Under the pieces are notes generated by a model. That model ran no database searches, had not been told where the DNA came from, and was given only the letters and a program-made list of their open reading frames with translations. From assembly GCA_023299895.1 (NCBI GenBank), contig JALZWI010000232.1, forward strand, positions 1 to 15,680: DNA of 15,680 nucleotides, given 5' to 3'. Below are positions 1 through 6,440 of this stretch, one piece after another. Source of the DNA: Arenicella sp. (GTDB taxonomy: Bacteria > Pseudomonadota > Gammaproteobacteria > Arenicellales > Arenicellaceae). Position 1 is the stretch's first letter. Every line of letters begins with the position of its first letter. Made by a program: the position numbers and the translations under genes.

Positions 1-126
1 CTCAACTCGTCGCCAACTTCGCGCACTTTTCTTCGATACTGCATCCAATGCATTAATTTTATCCACTCTTTTCGACATTTGTCGAACTAGTCGATCATTA
101 CGACTGCCGAATATTTTTTTAAACAC
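1..126 (-). CDS. secA: SecA preprotein translocase ATPase, N-terminal fragment (cut by window edge)
   Basis: SecA is the ATPase motor that pushes unfolded preproteins through SecYEG at the inner membrane. Only the first 42 codons lie in the window. They read VFKKIFGSRNDRLVRQMSKR and then VDKINALD, which matches the very conserved SecA start (FGSRND, then a basic helix, then INALE). The start is GTG at 126-124, with AGGA at 137-134 as ribosome binding site, 7 bases upstream. The gene follows the M23 peptidase gene on the same strand after a 201-base spacer with its own candidate promoter. After residue 28 the in-frame residues stop resembling what I know of SecA, whereas a one-base shift gives a better match (see findings). 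Identity is well supported; whether the frame is intact cannot be judged from this fragment. Confidence 0.88.
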   Translation of the reverse strand, partial: MFKKIFGSRNDRLVRQMSKRVDKINALDAVSKKSARSWRRVE

Positions 127-243
127 GGTGTGTTCCTAATTAATTATGTAGGTCGATGTATCAAACTTGCTTGGGTGAACATTAATTATTCAACATTCAG
201 CTAAAAAGTAGAACCCAACGATAAGATCAGCCTTAAGTATAAA

Positions 244-290
244 GCTTTGATCTGAAATTTAAAGGTGTCTAATTGTAGCAAAGATCAAGC
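244..290. repeat. Imperfect inverted repeat around the secA -10 candidate
   Basis: GCTTTGATCT at 244-253 pairs with AGATCAAGC at 282-290: a perfect 7-bp core (TTGATCT/AGATCAA), then a one-base bulge and GC. The 28-base interval between the cores contains the candidate -10 element. A third half-site, AGATCA, lies at 224-229 in the leader. It could be an operator or a weak hairpin. The arms are short and AT-rich, so function is inference. Confidence 0.3.
272..280 (-). promoter_or_regulatory. Candidate extended -10 promoter element for secA
   Basis: On the minus strand this reads TGCTACAAT, a TGn extension followed by a 5-of-6 match to TATAAT. The -35 region is poor: about 16 bases upstream is TTAATG, 3 of 6 matches, as is common for extended -10 promoters. 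Transcription would start near 265 and leave a leader of about 140 bases before the secA GTG. It is flanked by an imperfect inverted repeat. In such AT-rich DNA a chance match is possible. Confidence 0.35.
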
Positions 291-327
291 CCTCATTAAT
301 AATAATTAACGCAGCCAGCTTGAGCTT

Positions 328-1263
328 TTAGGTCTTTTTATAGAGATATTTAACTGGGTTGATGCGACTGCCATCCTTCGAGACTTCAAAATGGACATGT
401 GCGCCAGTTGAACTGCCGGTTGAACCTATTTCTGCAATTGCTTGACCTTTTGTTATGGTCTGTCCTTCTGCAACCAAGTTAACACTATTATGAGCATATA
501 AGGTTAAATAACCATCACCATGATCAATTTCTATCAGCCAACCATAGTTACCACTATTCTCAGACCGTAATACCACACCATCCGCGACAGCCAAAACATT
601 TGTGCCTTCTTTGCCCGGAATATCAACACCACTATGAAATTGTTTTTTACCTGTAATCGGGTGCATACGAGATCCAAAACTTGACGACACCCAACCACTC
701 TCAACCGGCCAACCTGCTGGCGTTTGCTGTGATTGCAGGTTTTTGCGCGACAATAAAAAATCAACCGCTGCGATTTCTGATTCACGCTGAGTTAACTCAT
801 ACTCAATTTCAGAAATTGCGTTTTCAATATCCACTTGTTCAGAATCACTCCCAGATTCAGCATTTGTACCCCCAATCGGTGGGTCTTCGTCAAAATTAAA
901 GTCCCCTAAATCAATACCAGAAGTCTCCGCGATACGTTGCTCAACTGCGTTAATTCGAGAAACTTGAGCTTGTAGACTACCAATTCTACGACCTAATACA
1001 TCCATGTGCTGACGCACATACTCACGTGTTTTAGAGATTTCTTGCCCCTGCTCATTGACTCGGCCTTCTACCGCAATTCGATACTCAGGATCGACAAAGG
1101 GATTTAAGGAACGGTCAATTTCAGCGACAACCCAATAACTACAAACAGCCAAGGCAATTGGCAATACAACTAATGCTAACAGTGCACGCACAGCTAAACT
1201 GCGGCCTGAGAGACACAAGCTATTACTTTTACTTATATTGTCTTTTATTACAATAATTTTCAA
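328..1263 (-). CDS. Membrane-anchored M23 family peptidase (LytM-type peptidoglycan endopeptidase)
   Basis: A 311-residue zinc metallopeptidase, probably cutting peptidoglycan cross-links in the periplasm. Residues 1-22 are a short cytoplasmic segment, about 24-46 a single membrane helix, about 62-115 and 143-175 coiled-coil-like stretches separated by an acidic Gly/Ser linker (about 120-142), and about 185-305 the M23 domain. All zinc and catalytic residues of M23 are present: HSGVD (His210, Asp214), YAH (His258) and HVH (His289, His291), so it should be active rather than an EnvC/NlpD-type activator. The start is TTG (1263-1261). No better start exists upstream before an in-frame TAA, and the N-terminus (MKIIVIKDN, then SL-x-LS) resembles what I recall of homologues beside secA. 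The ribosome binding site is weak. It lies between divergent dciA and downstream secA. Confidence 0.85.
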   Translation of the reverse strand: MKIIVIKDNISKSNSLCLSGRSLAVRALLALVVLPIALAVCSYWVVAEIDRSLNPFVDPEYRIAVEGRVNEQGQEISKTREYVRQHMDVLGRRIGSLQAQVSRINAVEQRIAETSGIDLGDFNFDEDPPIGGTNAESGSDSEQVDIENAISEIEYELTQRESEIAAVDFLLSRKNLQSQQTPAGWPVESGWVSSSFGSRMHPITGKKQFHSGVDIPGKEGTNVLAVADGVVLRSENSGNYGWLIEIDHGDGYLTLYAHNSVNLVAEGQTITKGQAIAEIGSTGSSTGAHVHFEVSKDGSRINPVKYLYKKT

Positions 1264-1339
1264 AATTGACCAGCCACTATTATTTTTATAAGGTGTTTAA
1301 TTTTATCGTTACGCAAAACTTGGTTTTCTTTTTTAAAAG

Positions 1340-1368
1340 CTTACTTTTTTGAATGATAGGCCTATAAT
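1340..1368 (+). promoter_or_regulatory. Candidate sigma-70 promoter for dciA
   Basis: A perfect TATAAT lies at 1363-1368. At 1340-1345, 17 bases upstream, is CTTACT, a 3-of-6 match to TTGACA. The predicted transcription start near 1375 lies downstream of the TTG at 1349, which could otherwise open the reading frame, and upstream of the ATG at 1409. It therefore supports the shorter dciA protein. Confidence 0.5.
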
Positions 1369-1408
1369 TCTCTCAAATCCGAGCAGTTATATACAAACTG
1401 TTATAAAA

Positions 1409-1912
1409 ATGAAAAAAAAAACATCTACACATTTAAACGCCGCATTAATTGTGCAGCGCTTGCCTTTTCATCAACAGCTAAGATCGTCACAAACGATATT
1501 GATTAAATGCACACCTGTTTGGCAAAACTGGGTTAAACATAATTTACACCCCGAGACTGCAAACGCGATTACATTAAGTCACTTCCAAAATGGCGAGCTT
1601 ATACTACATTGTCACAACGCCATCAGCGCCACACAAATAAAACAGCAACAGCAAACATTGCTAGTATTTTTTAGTGACGAAGGAATAACGGATATAAAAA
1701 AAATTACCGTTCGGATCGCCAATCAATCAATAAGTTCTTCAGACAACAAACAAAAAAATCAAATCAACACAACTTATGCATCTGACAGAGTCATTAAAAA
1801 TTTCGACAATAATGCTCTAAATTCAATTAAAAGCATTCAGAAAAACATTACTAATGATGCGTTATCTGAATCGTTAAATCGTTTAATTCACACTATTGAG
1901 CAAATTAAATAA
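1409..1912 (+). CDS. dciA: DciA-like DUF721 protein, putative replicative helicase loader
   Basis: A 167-residue basic protein. Residues about 20-105 match the DUF721 pattern: a helix, then W-x-x-W (VWQNWV), a His/Pro segment (HNLHPETANAI), a strand GELILHC, and a final strand KKITVRI. DUF721 proteins (DciA) are known to bind DnaB and are thought to support its loading in bacteria that lack DnaC. Residues about 106-130 are polar and Ser/Asn/Gln-rich, probably disordered. The last 35 residues form a likely helical tail with a D-x-L-x-x-x-L-x-x-L pattern (NDALSESLNRL). I chose ATG 1409; a TTG at 1349 would add 20 residues but lies before the predicted transcription start. No clear ribosome binding site is visible. 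It is the only plus-strand gene and is convergent with lpxC. The N-terminal family call is good; the tail is poorly conserved. Confidence 0.78.
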   Translation: MKKKTSTHLNAALIVQRLPFHQQLRSSQTILIKCTPVWQNWVKHNLHPETANAITLSHFQNGELILHCHNAISATQIKQQQQTLLVFFSDEGITDIKKITVRIANQSISSSDNKQKNQINTTYASDRVIKNFDNNALNSIKSIQKNITNDALSESLNRLIHTIEQIK

Positions 1913-1915
1913 CAA

Positions 1916-2824
1916 TTAAGCGCTCGCTAAATGCATGAATGCGATAGGTGCTTTGGCAGGATCATCAAAAGTCACTAACTCCCAACAATCTGGTTGTGCT
2001 ACTAATGCACGCAATAGCTTATTATTCAATGCGTGACCGGATTTATAGGCATCAAACGCTCCGATGAGCGGATGTCCCAATAAATATAAATCTCCAATCG
2101 CATCTAAAATTTTATGTTTCACGAACTCATCTTCGTAGCGCAAACCATCGTCGTTCAAAATACTGTAAGAATCCATCGCGATCGCATTATCATGGCTTGC
2201 GCCTAATGCTAGACCTGCTTCGCGCAAGGCTTCTACTTCATGCATAAAGCCAAAAGTTCGCGCACGACTAACTTCTTTAACAAACGAGGTGGTAGAAAAA
2301 TCGACAACCGCTTTTTGTGGAGATTTGGCAAAAATAGGATGATCAAAATCTATGGCAAAAGAGACTTTGAAGCCTTCAAATGGATCAAATTGTGCCCATT
2401 TATCGCCCTCTTCGATGCGCACAGTTTTAGTGACACGAATGAATTTTTTAGGTGCGCTTTGCTCAATCACGCCTGCGGATTGAATTAAAAATACAAAGGG
2501 TGCTGCGCTACCATCCATGATTGGTACTTCTGGACAGGTCAACTCAACATAAACATTATCGATACCTAATCCAGCCAAGGCTGACATTAGATGCTCTACC
2601 GTAGAAACACTAACATCACCTTCTTGTAGAGCCGTAGACAAACGTGTATCACCAACCCTATCTGGTTTAGCGGACAATTCAACAACTGGGTCTAGGTCTA
2701 CACGTCGAAACACCACACCAGTATCAACGGCTGCTGGTCTTAGCGTAAGGTAAACTTTTTCTCCAGTATGCAACCCAACACCTGTTGCACGGATTACATT
2801 TTTAAGAGTTCGTTGGTTAATCAT
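1916..2824 (-). CDS. lpxC: UDP-3-O-acyl-N-acetylglucosamine deacetylase
   Basis: LpxC carries out the committed step of lipid A synthesis, removing the acetyl group from UDP-3-O-acyl-GlcNAc in the cytoplasm. The 302 residues align end to end with E. coli LpxC (305 aa) from [20 protein letters not shown] onward. The active site is intact: Glu77 and zinc ligand His78 in STVEHL, substrate residues Thr190 and Phe191 in RARTFGF, zinc ligands His237 and Asp241 in [11 protein letters not shown], and His264 in KSGHALNNK. The ATG start is unambiguous by homology although the ribosome binding site is weak (AAAGA). Its TAA stop is 3 bases from the stop of convergent dciA, with no terminator between them. 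It probably has its own promoter in the 320-base spacer after ftsZ. In enterobacteria LpxC level is controlled by FtsH proteolysis; the C-terminus here (FMHLASA) ends in small and hydrophobic residues, so a similar degron is possible but unproven. Confidence 0.98.
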   Translation of the reverse strand: MINQRTLKNVIRATGVGLHTGEKVYLTLRPAAVDTGVVFRRVDLDPVVELSAKPDRVGDTRLSTALQEGDVSVSTVEHLMSALAGLGIDNVYVELTCPEVPIMDGSAAPFVFLIQSAGVIEQSAPKKFIRVTKTVRIEEGDKWAQFDPFEGFKVSFAIDFDHPIFAKSPQKAVVDFSTTSFVKEVSRARTFGFMHEVEALREAGLALGASHDNAIAMDSYSILNDDGLRYEDEFVKHKILDAIGDLYLLGHPLIGAFDAYKSGHALNNKLLRALVAQPDCWELVTFDDPAKAPIAFMHLASA

Positions 2825-2935
2825 CTGTCTTTATTTCTTATAAAAATAGCGCTGATTTTGCTTAGACTTTAAATTTCAATATTATTTTAATCATCTAAAA
2901 AATCTTACTGAAATCAAAAGTAAACCCAAACAATG

Positions 2936-2962
2936 TTTAGCAATTAAAACGCTAAATTAGCG
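2936..2962 (-). repeat. Overlapping alternative hairpins in the lpxC leader
   Basis: On the plus strand TTTAGC (2936-2941), GCTAAA (2951-2956) and TTAGCG (2957-2962) can pair in two exclusive ways. In lpxC-strand RNA, CGCUA-AUU-UAGCG forms a short hairpin followed directly by UUUUAAUU, which looks like a weak intrinsic terminator. Alternatively UUUAGC pairs with the downstream GCUAAA across a 9-base loop. This geometry resembles an attenuator, but the stems are only 5-6 bp and AT-rich. Confidence 0.3.
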
Positions 2963-3001
2963 GTAAAACTGATAGGAAAACACTGCATTAAATTAAAGGC
3001 G

Positions 3002-3007
3002 ATTATA
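3002..3007 (-). promoter_or_regulatory. Candidate -10 element for lpxC
   Basis: A perfect TATAAT on the minus strand, about 178 bases before the lpxC start. With a 17-base spacer the -35 is CGTTTC, a poor match to TTGACA, so the promoter would be weak or need an activator. The -35 position overlaps the inverted repeat at 3019-3045. The assignment rests on a single hexamer. Confidence 0.35.
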
Positions 3008-3018
3008 AAGAACGAATC

Positions 3019-3045
3019 CTACACGAAACGGGAGTAATTGTGTAG
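3019..3045. repeat. Inverted repeat at the -35 position of the lpxC promoter candidate
   Basis: CTACAC at 3019-3024 and GTGTAG at 3040-3045 are perfect 6-bp inverted arms with a 15-base centre. The arms straddle the expected -35 region of the TATAAT at 3002-3007. This suggests an operator half-site pair or a hairpin at the end of the ftsZ transcript. No regulator can be named. Confidence 0.3.
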
Positions 3046-3144
3046 ATTTGAAGAGCACTATTAATTTTGCTGTTTTTGGTGATTTTCACATCAGTTTTTC
3101 CGATTTTTCGAAGCTTGTAGTGATATGTTTTATGATCAAACTTA

Positions 3145-4323
3145 TCAGTCAGCTTGTCGACGTAAAAATGTTGGCACATCTAACTTATCTTCATCGTCAT
3201 AGTCAAACAAGGGTAATTCACCTGAGCCTGAACGACTGTTTCTAGTGACCAGAGCAGAACCCTGTTCTTCTGGATACTCTTCAGATGTCGATTCATAGTC
3301 ACTACCTACAGCTTTAGCAACAGGCTTAACTACTTGATATCTTTTTGAATCATTGACTGATTCATCATTTTGATCAATACCAGTTGCAACCATTGTGACA
3401 CGTAATTCTTCTTTCATTTCTGGATCAATCGAAGTACCAATTACCACAGTTGCGTCATCAGAAGCCATTTCACGAATCATGCCTCCCACTTCACCAAACT
3501 CACCAATCGATAAGTCAGGACCAGCAGTCACATTTACTAAAATACCTTTAGCTCCACAAATATTGGTATCTTCTAACAATGGACTGCTCAAAGCATTACG
3601 TGCCGCTTCGCTCGCGCGATTAGCGCCCGTTGCTCTAGCAGACCCCATCATCGCTTGTCCCATTTCACTCATCACTGTTTTCACATCAGCAAAATCGACA
3701 TTAATTAAACCTGGACTAGTGATTAACTCTGATATGCCTTGTACAGCGTTGCGCAACACATCATTCGCAGTGGCAAATGCATCTTGCAACGACGCTTCTT
3801 TACCCATGACTTCCAATAACTTTTCGTTTGGAATCGTTATCAATGAATCACATGACTCGCGCAGCAGCTTTAAGCCTTGATCAGCCAGCTTGTCACGACG
3901 AGCACCTTCAAACTTAAATGGTCGTGTAACAACAGCAACTGTTAGAGCGCCAATATCACGTGCGATTTCAGCAATTACTGGTGCAGCACCAGTACCTGTA
4001 CCACCACCCATTCCAGCGGTAATAAAGATCATATCTGACCCGGCCAGTGCCTCAGCAATACGCTCACGATCTTCGATCGCTGCTTGGCGACCAACATCTG
4101 GATCCGCTCCAGCGCCTAGGCCTTTAGTTAGATTTCCGCCCAATTGAATAATCGTAGAACATTCAGAGCCTTGCAATGCCTGCACATCCGTATTGGCATT
4201 AATAAACTCAACACCTTCAATATTCGATTGTTGCATATAATTAACAGCATTACCGCCACCACCGCCAACACCAACGACTTTGATCACTGCCTGCTGATCA
4301 ACCGTTTCTAATATTTCAAACAT
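3145..4323 (-). CDS. ftsZ: Cell division protein FtsZ
   Basis: FtsZ is the tubulin-like GTPase that polymerises into the Z-ring at mid-cell. All parts of the 392-residue protein are recognisable: the first nucleotide-binding loop GVGGGGGNAVNYM (18-30), the tubulin signature GGGTGTG (106-112), and the T7 synergy loop NVDFAD (208-213) that completes the active site of the neighbouring subunit. After the core (to about 318) come a variable, acidic, Ser/Glu-rich linker (about 320-378) and the conserved C-terminal peptide LDVPTFLRRQAD, which docks FtsA and ZipA. The ATG has a strong ribosome binding site (GGGAG, 6 bases away). The gap from ftsA is 26 bases, the largest inside the murE-ftsZ run. 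This fits the need for much higher FtsZ than FtsA synthesis. The gene ends with tandem stops, TGA TAA. Confidence 0.99.
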   Translation of the reverse strand: MFEILETVDQQAVIKVVGVGGGGGNAVNYMQQSNIEGVEFINANTDVQALQGSECSTIIQLGGNLTKGLGAGADPDVGRQAAIEDRERIAEALAGSDMIFITAGMGGGTGTGAAPVIAEIARDIGALTVAVVTRPFKFEGARRDKLADQGLKLLRESCDSLITIPNEKLLEVMGKEASLQDAFATANDVLRNAVQGISELITSPGLINVDFADVKTVMSEMGQAMMGSARATGANRASEAARNALSSPLLEDTNICGAKGILVNVTAGPDLSIGEFGEVGGMIREMASDDATVVIGTSIDPEMKEELRVTMVATGIDQNDESVNDSKRYQVVKPVAKAVGSDYESTSEEYPEEQGSALVTRNSRSGSGELPLFDYDDEDKLDVPTFLRRQAD

Positions 4324-4329
4324 ACTTTT

Positions 4330-4334
4330 CTCCC
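4330..4334 (-). promoter_or_regulatory. Strong ftsZ ribosome binding site
   Basis: GGGAG lies 6 bases before the ftsZ ATG, within the 26-base ftsA-ftsZ gap. By contrast the ftsA start has only a weak site. This difference could set the usual excess of FtsZ over FtsA. Confidence 0.75.
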
Positions 4335-4349
4335 GTTATATAAATAAAA

Positions 4350-5585
4350 TTAAAAATTACCTTGAAACCAATGCTTAACCTTTTGCCATATTGCATTTGT
4401 TCGAGATTCTTTGACAACAGTGTTACGTTGAGCATTTTGGTTGCTGTGACCAAATTGCACCAAACCAACACCCGTTGAATAAATTGGATTTTTTACTACT
4501 TCACTAAGACCACCCAAATACTTCGGCATACCGAGCCGAACTGGCACATGAAAAATTTCTTCTGCCAATTCAATCATGCCCTCCATTTTTGAGCTGCCAC
4601 CTGTCAACACAATGCCAGAGCGAATCAAATGTTCGTAACCATTGCGACGCAAATCGACTCGAATTAGTTCAAATAACTCTTCAATCCTCGGTTCTATCAC
4701 TTCCGACAAGGTTTGCTTGGACAACTTGCGCGGCGCTCGATCACCGACACTTTCGACATCAATGCTTTCGTCAACCGCGGCGAGTTGACGTAAAGCGCAA
4801 CCGTACTTCTTCTTTAAATCTTCAGCAGCGGCTGTCGGAGTGCGTAAAGCAATCGCAATATCATTGGTAATCTGATCACCCGCCACAGGAATAACAGAGG
4901 TATGTCGAATCGCTCCTTCGACATAAACAGCAATATCTGAAGTACCACCACCAATATCCACCAGGCAAACACCCAATTCTTTTTCATCGTTCGTCAATAC
5001 TGACTCACAAGAAGCCAGTTGCTCCAAAATAATATCGTCTACCTCTAAACCACATCGGCGAATACATTTTTCAATATTTTTTTCTGAGCTAACTGATGCC
5101 GTGACCATGTGTAAATTTGCTTCAAGACGAATGCCGTTCATCCCAATTGGGTGACGGATGCCTTCTTGTCCATCGATAATGTATTCCTGTGGTAACACAT
5201 GGAGTATCGTTTGATCATTAGGAATCGCAACGGCCTTTCCTGACTCGATCACTCTATCAACATCACTGTCGTCAACTTCACTGTCACGCACCGCCACTAC
5301 GCCATGCGAGTTAAAGCTATTAATGTGTGCTCCAGCAATACCAGCATAAACCGAATAAATTTGGCAACCGGCCATCAACTCCGCCTCTTCAACAGCACGC
5401 TGAATAGCGGTAACTGTCTCTTCGATATTAGCAACCACACCTTTACGCATCCCTGTTGCTGGATGATGACCATAGCCAATTATTTCGACATCACCTTTGT
5501 CATTAACTTCACCAACAATTGCCAGCACTTTAGAAGTGCCTATATCTAAGCCAACTATTAATTTATTTTCGCCTTTTTTACTCAT
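4350..5585 (-). CDS. ftsA: Cell division protein FtsA (actin-like Z-ring membrane anchor)
   Basis: FtsA is an actin-fold ATP-binding protein that tethers FtsZ filaments to the inner membrane and recruits later division proteins. The 411-residue protein has the phosphate-1 motif VGLDIGTSKV (11-20), the FtsA-specific 1C subdomain (about 85-165), the phosphate-2 motif VDIGGGTSD (209-217) and the adenosine motif VLTGGSSKMEG (326-336). It ends in the amphipathic membrane-targeting helix IWQKVKHWFQGNF (399-411). The ATG lies 6 bases after the ftsQ stop; upstream pairing to 16S rRNA is weak (GGTAA), consistent with low expression or translational coupling to ftsQ. Length and motifs are normal for gammaproteobacteria. 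Confidence 0.98.
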   Translation of the reverse strand: MSKKGENKLIVGLDIGTSKVLAIVGEVNDKGDVEIIGYGHHPATGMRKGVVANIEETVTAIQRAVEEAELMAGCQIYSVYAGIAGAHINSFNSHGVVAVRDSEVDDSDVDRVIESGKAVAIPNDQTILHVLPQEYIIDGQEGIRHPIGMNGIRLEANLHMVTASVSSEKNIEKCIRRCGLEVDDIILEQLASCESVLTNDEKELGVCLVDIGGGTSDIAVYVEGAIRHTSVIPVAGDQITNDIAIALRTPTAAAEDLKKKYGCALRQLAAVDESIDVESVGDRAPRKLSKQTLSEVIEPRIEELFELIRVDLRRNGYEHLIRSGIVLTGGSSKMEGMIELAEEIFHVPVRLGMPKYLGGLSEVVKNPIYSTGVGLVQFGHSNQNAQRNTVVKESRTNAIWQKVKHWFQGNF

Positions 5586-5591
5586 AGTGGT

Positions 5592-6440
5592 TTACCGAGT
5601 ATTGTTCTCTTGTGTTAACGTGCTCTCTTCAAACATCACTACCGCTAAATCTTCATCTGGTTTTATGGTTTCTGACTTGATCGCCAAACCATTTGGGTAA
5701 CGCGCATCTACTCGAGTTATCTGTTGATCTGAGCCTTTAAATTGACTATCAAATAACAATAAAAAACGAGACAGACGCTGTTCAATCTCAATGCGACCCA
5801 ACAACAAATCAAATTCATGATCTAAATAGCTCAAACGCAATTGCCATGCATGGCTGGCACTCAATTCAACATTAGTTAAACGCAGTCCATAGAGGTCAAT
5901 TAATTTTTTCCATTTGTAGGTCTGATTCAGAATCAATTTTGAATCACGTGGTTTACCTGACAGCTTGATCGTGTTTGCTATTTCAAATTTCGCAGGCAAA
6001 TCGATCACATTACCTAATGACGTGAGCCAATAATTTTCATTATTTGACTGGCTAATTTTGAATGGCAGCACTGGTCTGTGCTCACTGACATTAATCAATA
6101 ACGTGTTTGGCCACTCTCTTCGCACATCGGCATTTTGCACCCAAGCAAGTGATTCGACATTATCTTTAATATCTTCTAAATCAACGGAGAAAAAATTTCC
6201 AAGTGGCGCTTGTTTAACTGTCTGCTCTACTTGACTGGGTTGCAGATGTCGAAACTTTCCTTTAATGATTAATTGATCGATAACAAAAGCTTCCGGCCGG
6301 TATAGCTGATCAACAACCAACAAACCAATCGTTGCAAATGACAATAAAGTTGCTATTAGCAATAACGCGGAGCGCCCAAGCTTGGACATTCGCCGTGATT
6401 GCAATTCACGTTCTTGATTAGCGAGGGCACGCGGACTCAT
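5592..6440 (-). CDS. ftsQ: Cell division protein FtsQ
   Basis: FtsQ is a bitopic inner-membrane protein that joins FtsB and FtsL and links early and late divisome proteins. The 282 residues show a short basic cytoplasmic tail (1-22), one membrane helix (about 23-45) and a POTRA domain that opens with FVIDQLIIKGKFRHL (about 52-66) and runs to about 120. A beta domain with WPNTLLINVSEHRPV follows at about 110-124. Sequence conservation is low, as usual for FtsQ; position between ddl and ftsA plus topology carry the call. The ATG (6440) overlaps the ddl TGA as ATGA, with GGGGG about 8 bases upstream. Confidence 0.96.
   Translation of the reverse strand: MSPRALANQERELQSRRMSKLGRSALLLIATLLSFATIGLLVVDQLYRPEAFVIDQLIIKGKFRHLQPSQVEQTVKQAPLGNFFSVDLEDIKDNVESLAWVQNADVRREWPNTLLINVSEHRPVLPFKISQSNNENYWLTSLGNVIDLPAKFEIANTIKLSGKPRDSKLILNQTYKWKKLIDLYGLRLTNVELSASHAWQLRLSYLDHEFDLLLGRIEIEQRLSRFLLLFDSQFKGSDQQITRVDARYPNGLAIKSETIKPDEDLAVVMFEESTLTQENNTR

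Larger units (their letters stand above)
127..327. other. secA leader / spacer between M23 gene and secA
   Basis: This 201-base AT-rich spacer has no credible gene. E. coli has secM, the secretion-monitoring arrest peptide gene, upstream of secA. No ORF of comparable length occurs here; the longest minus-strand reading I followed is a 12-codon ORF (182-144) without a ribosome binding site. The spacer holds a candidate extended -10 element (272-280), an imperfect inverted repeat around it (244-253 and 282-290), a third related half-site (224-229) and the secA ribosome binding site (134-137). No strong intrinsic terminator for the M23 gene is visible, so readthrough into secA is possible. Confidence 0.6.
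2825..3144. other. ftsZ-lpxC intergenic region
   Basis: This 320-base stretch has no credible gene; a 65-codon plus-strand reading frame that enters it from within ftsZ is not coding-like. Read in the lpxC direction it contains a G/C-poor inverted repeat (3019-3045), a TATAAT element (3002-3007) and two overlapping, mutually exclusive hairpins (2936-2962). An untranslated AT-rich leader to the lpxC ATG at 2824 follows. ftsZ ends with tandem in-frame stops (TGA TAA at 3147-3142). No GC-rich intrinsic terminator for ftsZ is visible. Confidence 0.7.

Noticed and set aside
58..66. TTATCCACT, an 8-of-9 match to the DnaA box
   Set aside because: It is a single site inside secA coding sequence (codons for V-D-K) with no clustered partners; a chance match.
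144..182. 12-codon minus-strand ORF in the secA leader (M-F-T-Q-A-S-L-I-H-R-P-T), possible uORF
   Set aside because: It has no ribosome binding site and no arrest-peptide-like sequence; such short ORFs are frequent by chance in AT-rich spacers.
1349..1408. N-terminal extension of dciA from a TTG start
   Set aside because: It spans the TATAAT element and has no ribosome binding site; ATG 1409 fits the family N-terminus better.
3048..3141. Intrinsic terminator after ftsZ
   Set aside because: Only 4-bp stems such as GTGA/TCAC near 3080 were found, without a GC-rich arm and U-tract.
3048..3245. 65-codon plus-strand ORF across the ftsZ 3' end
   Set aside because: Half of it is antisense to conserved ftsZ coding sequence; the residues look like no known protein and no ribosome binding site is evident.
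3395..3880. 161-codon plus-strand ORF antisense to ftsZ
   Set aside because: It is fully inside ftsZ and its composition follows from the opposite-strand codons; no start signal.
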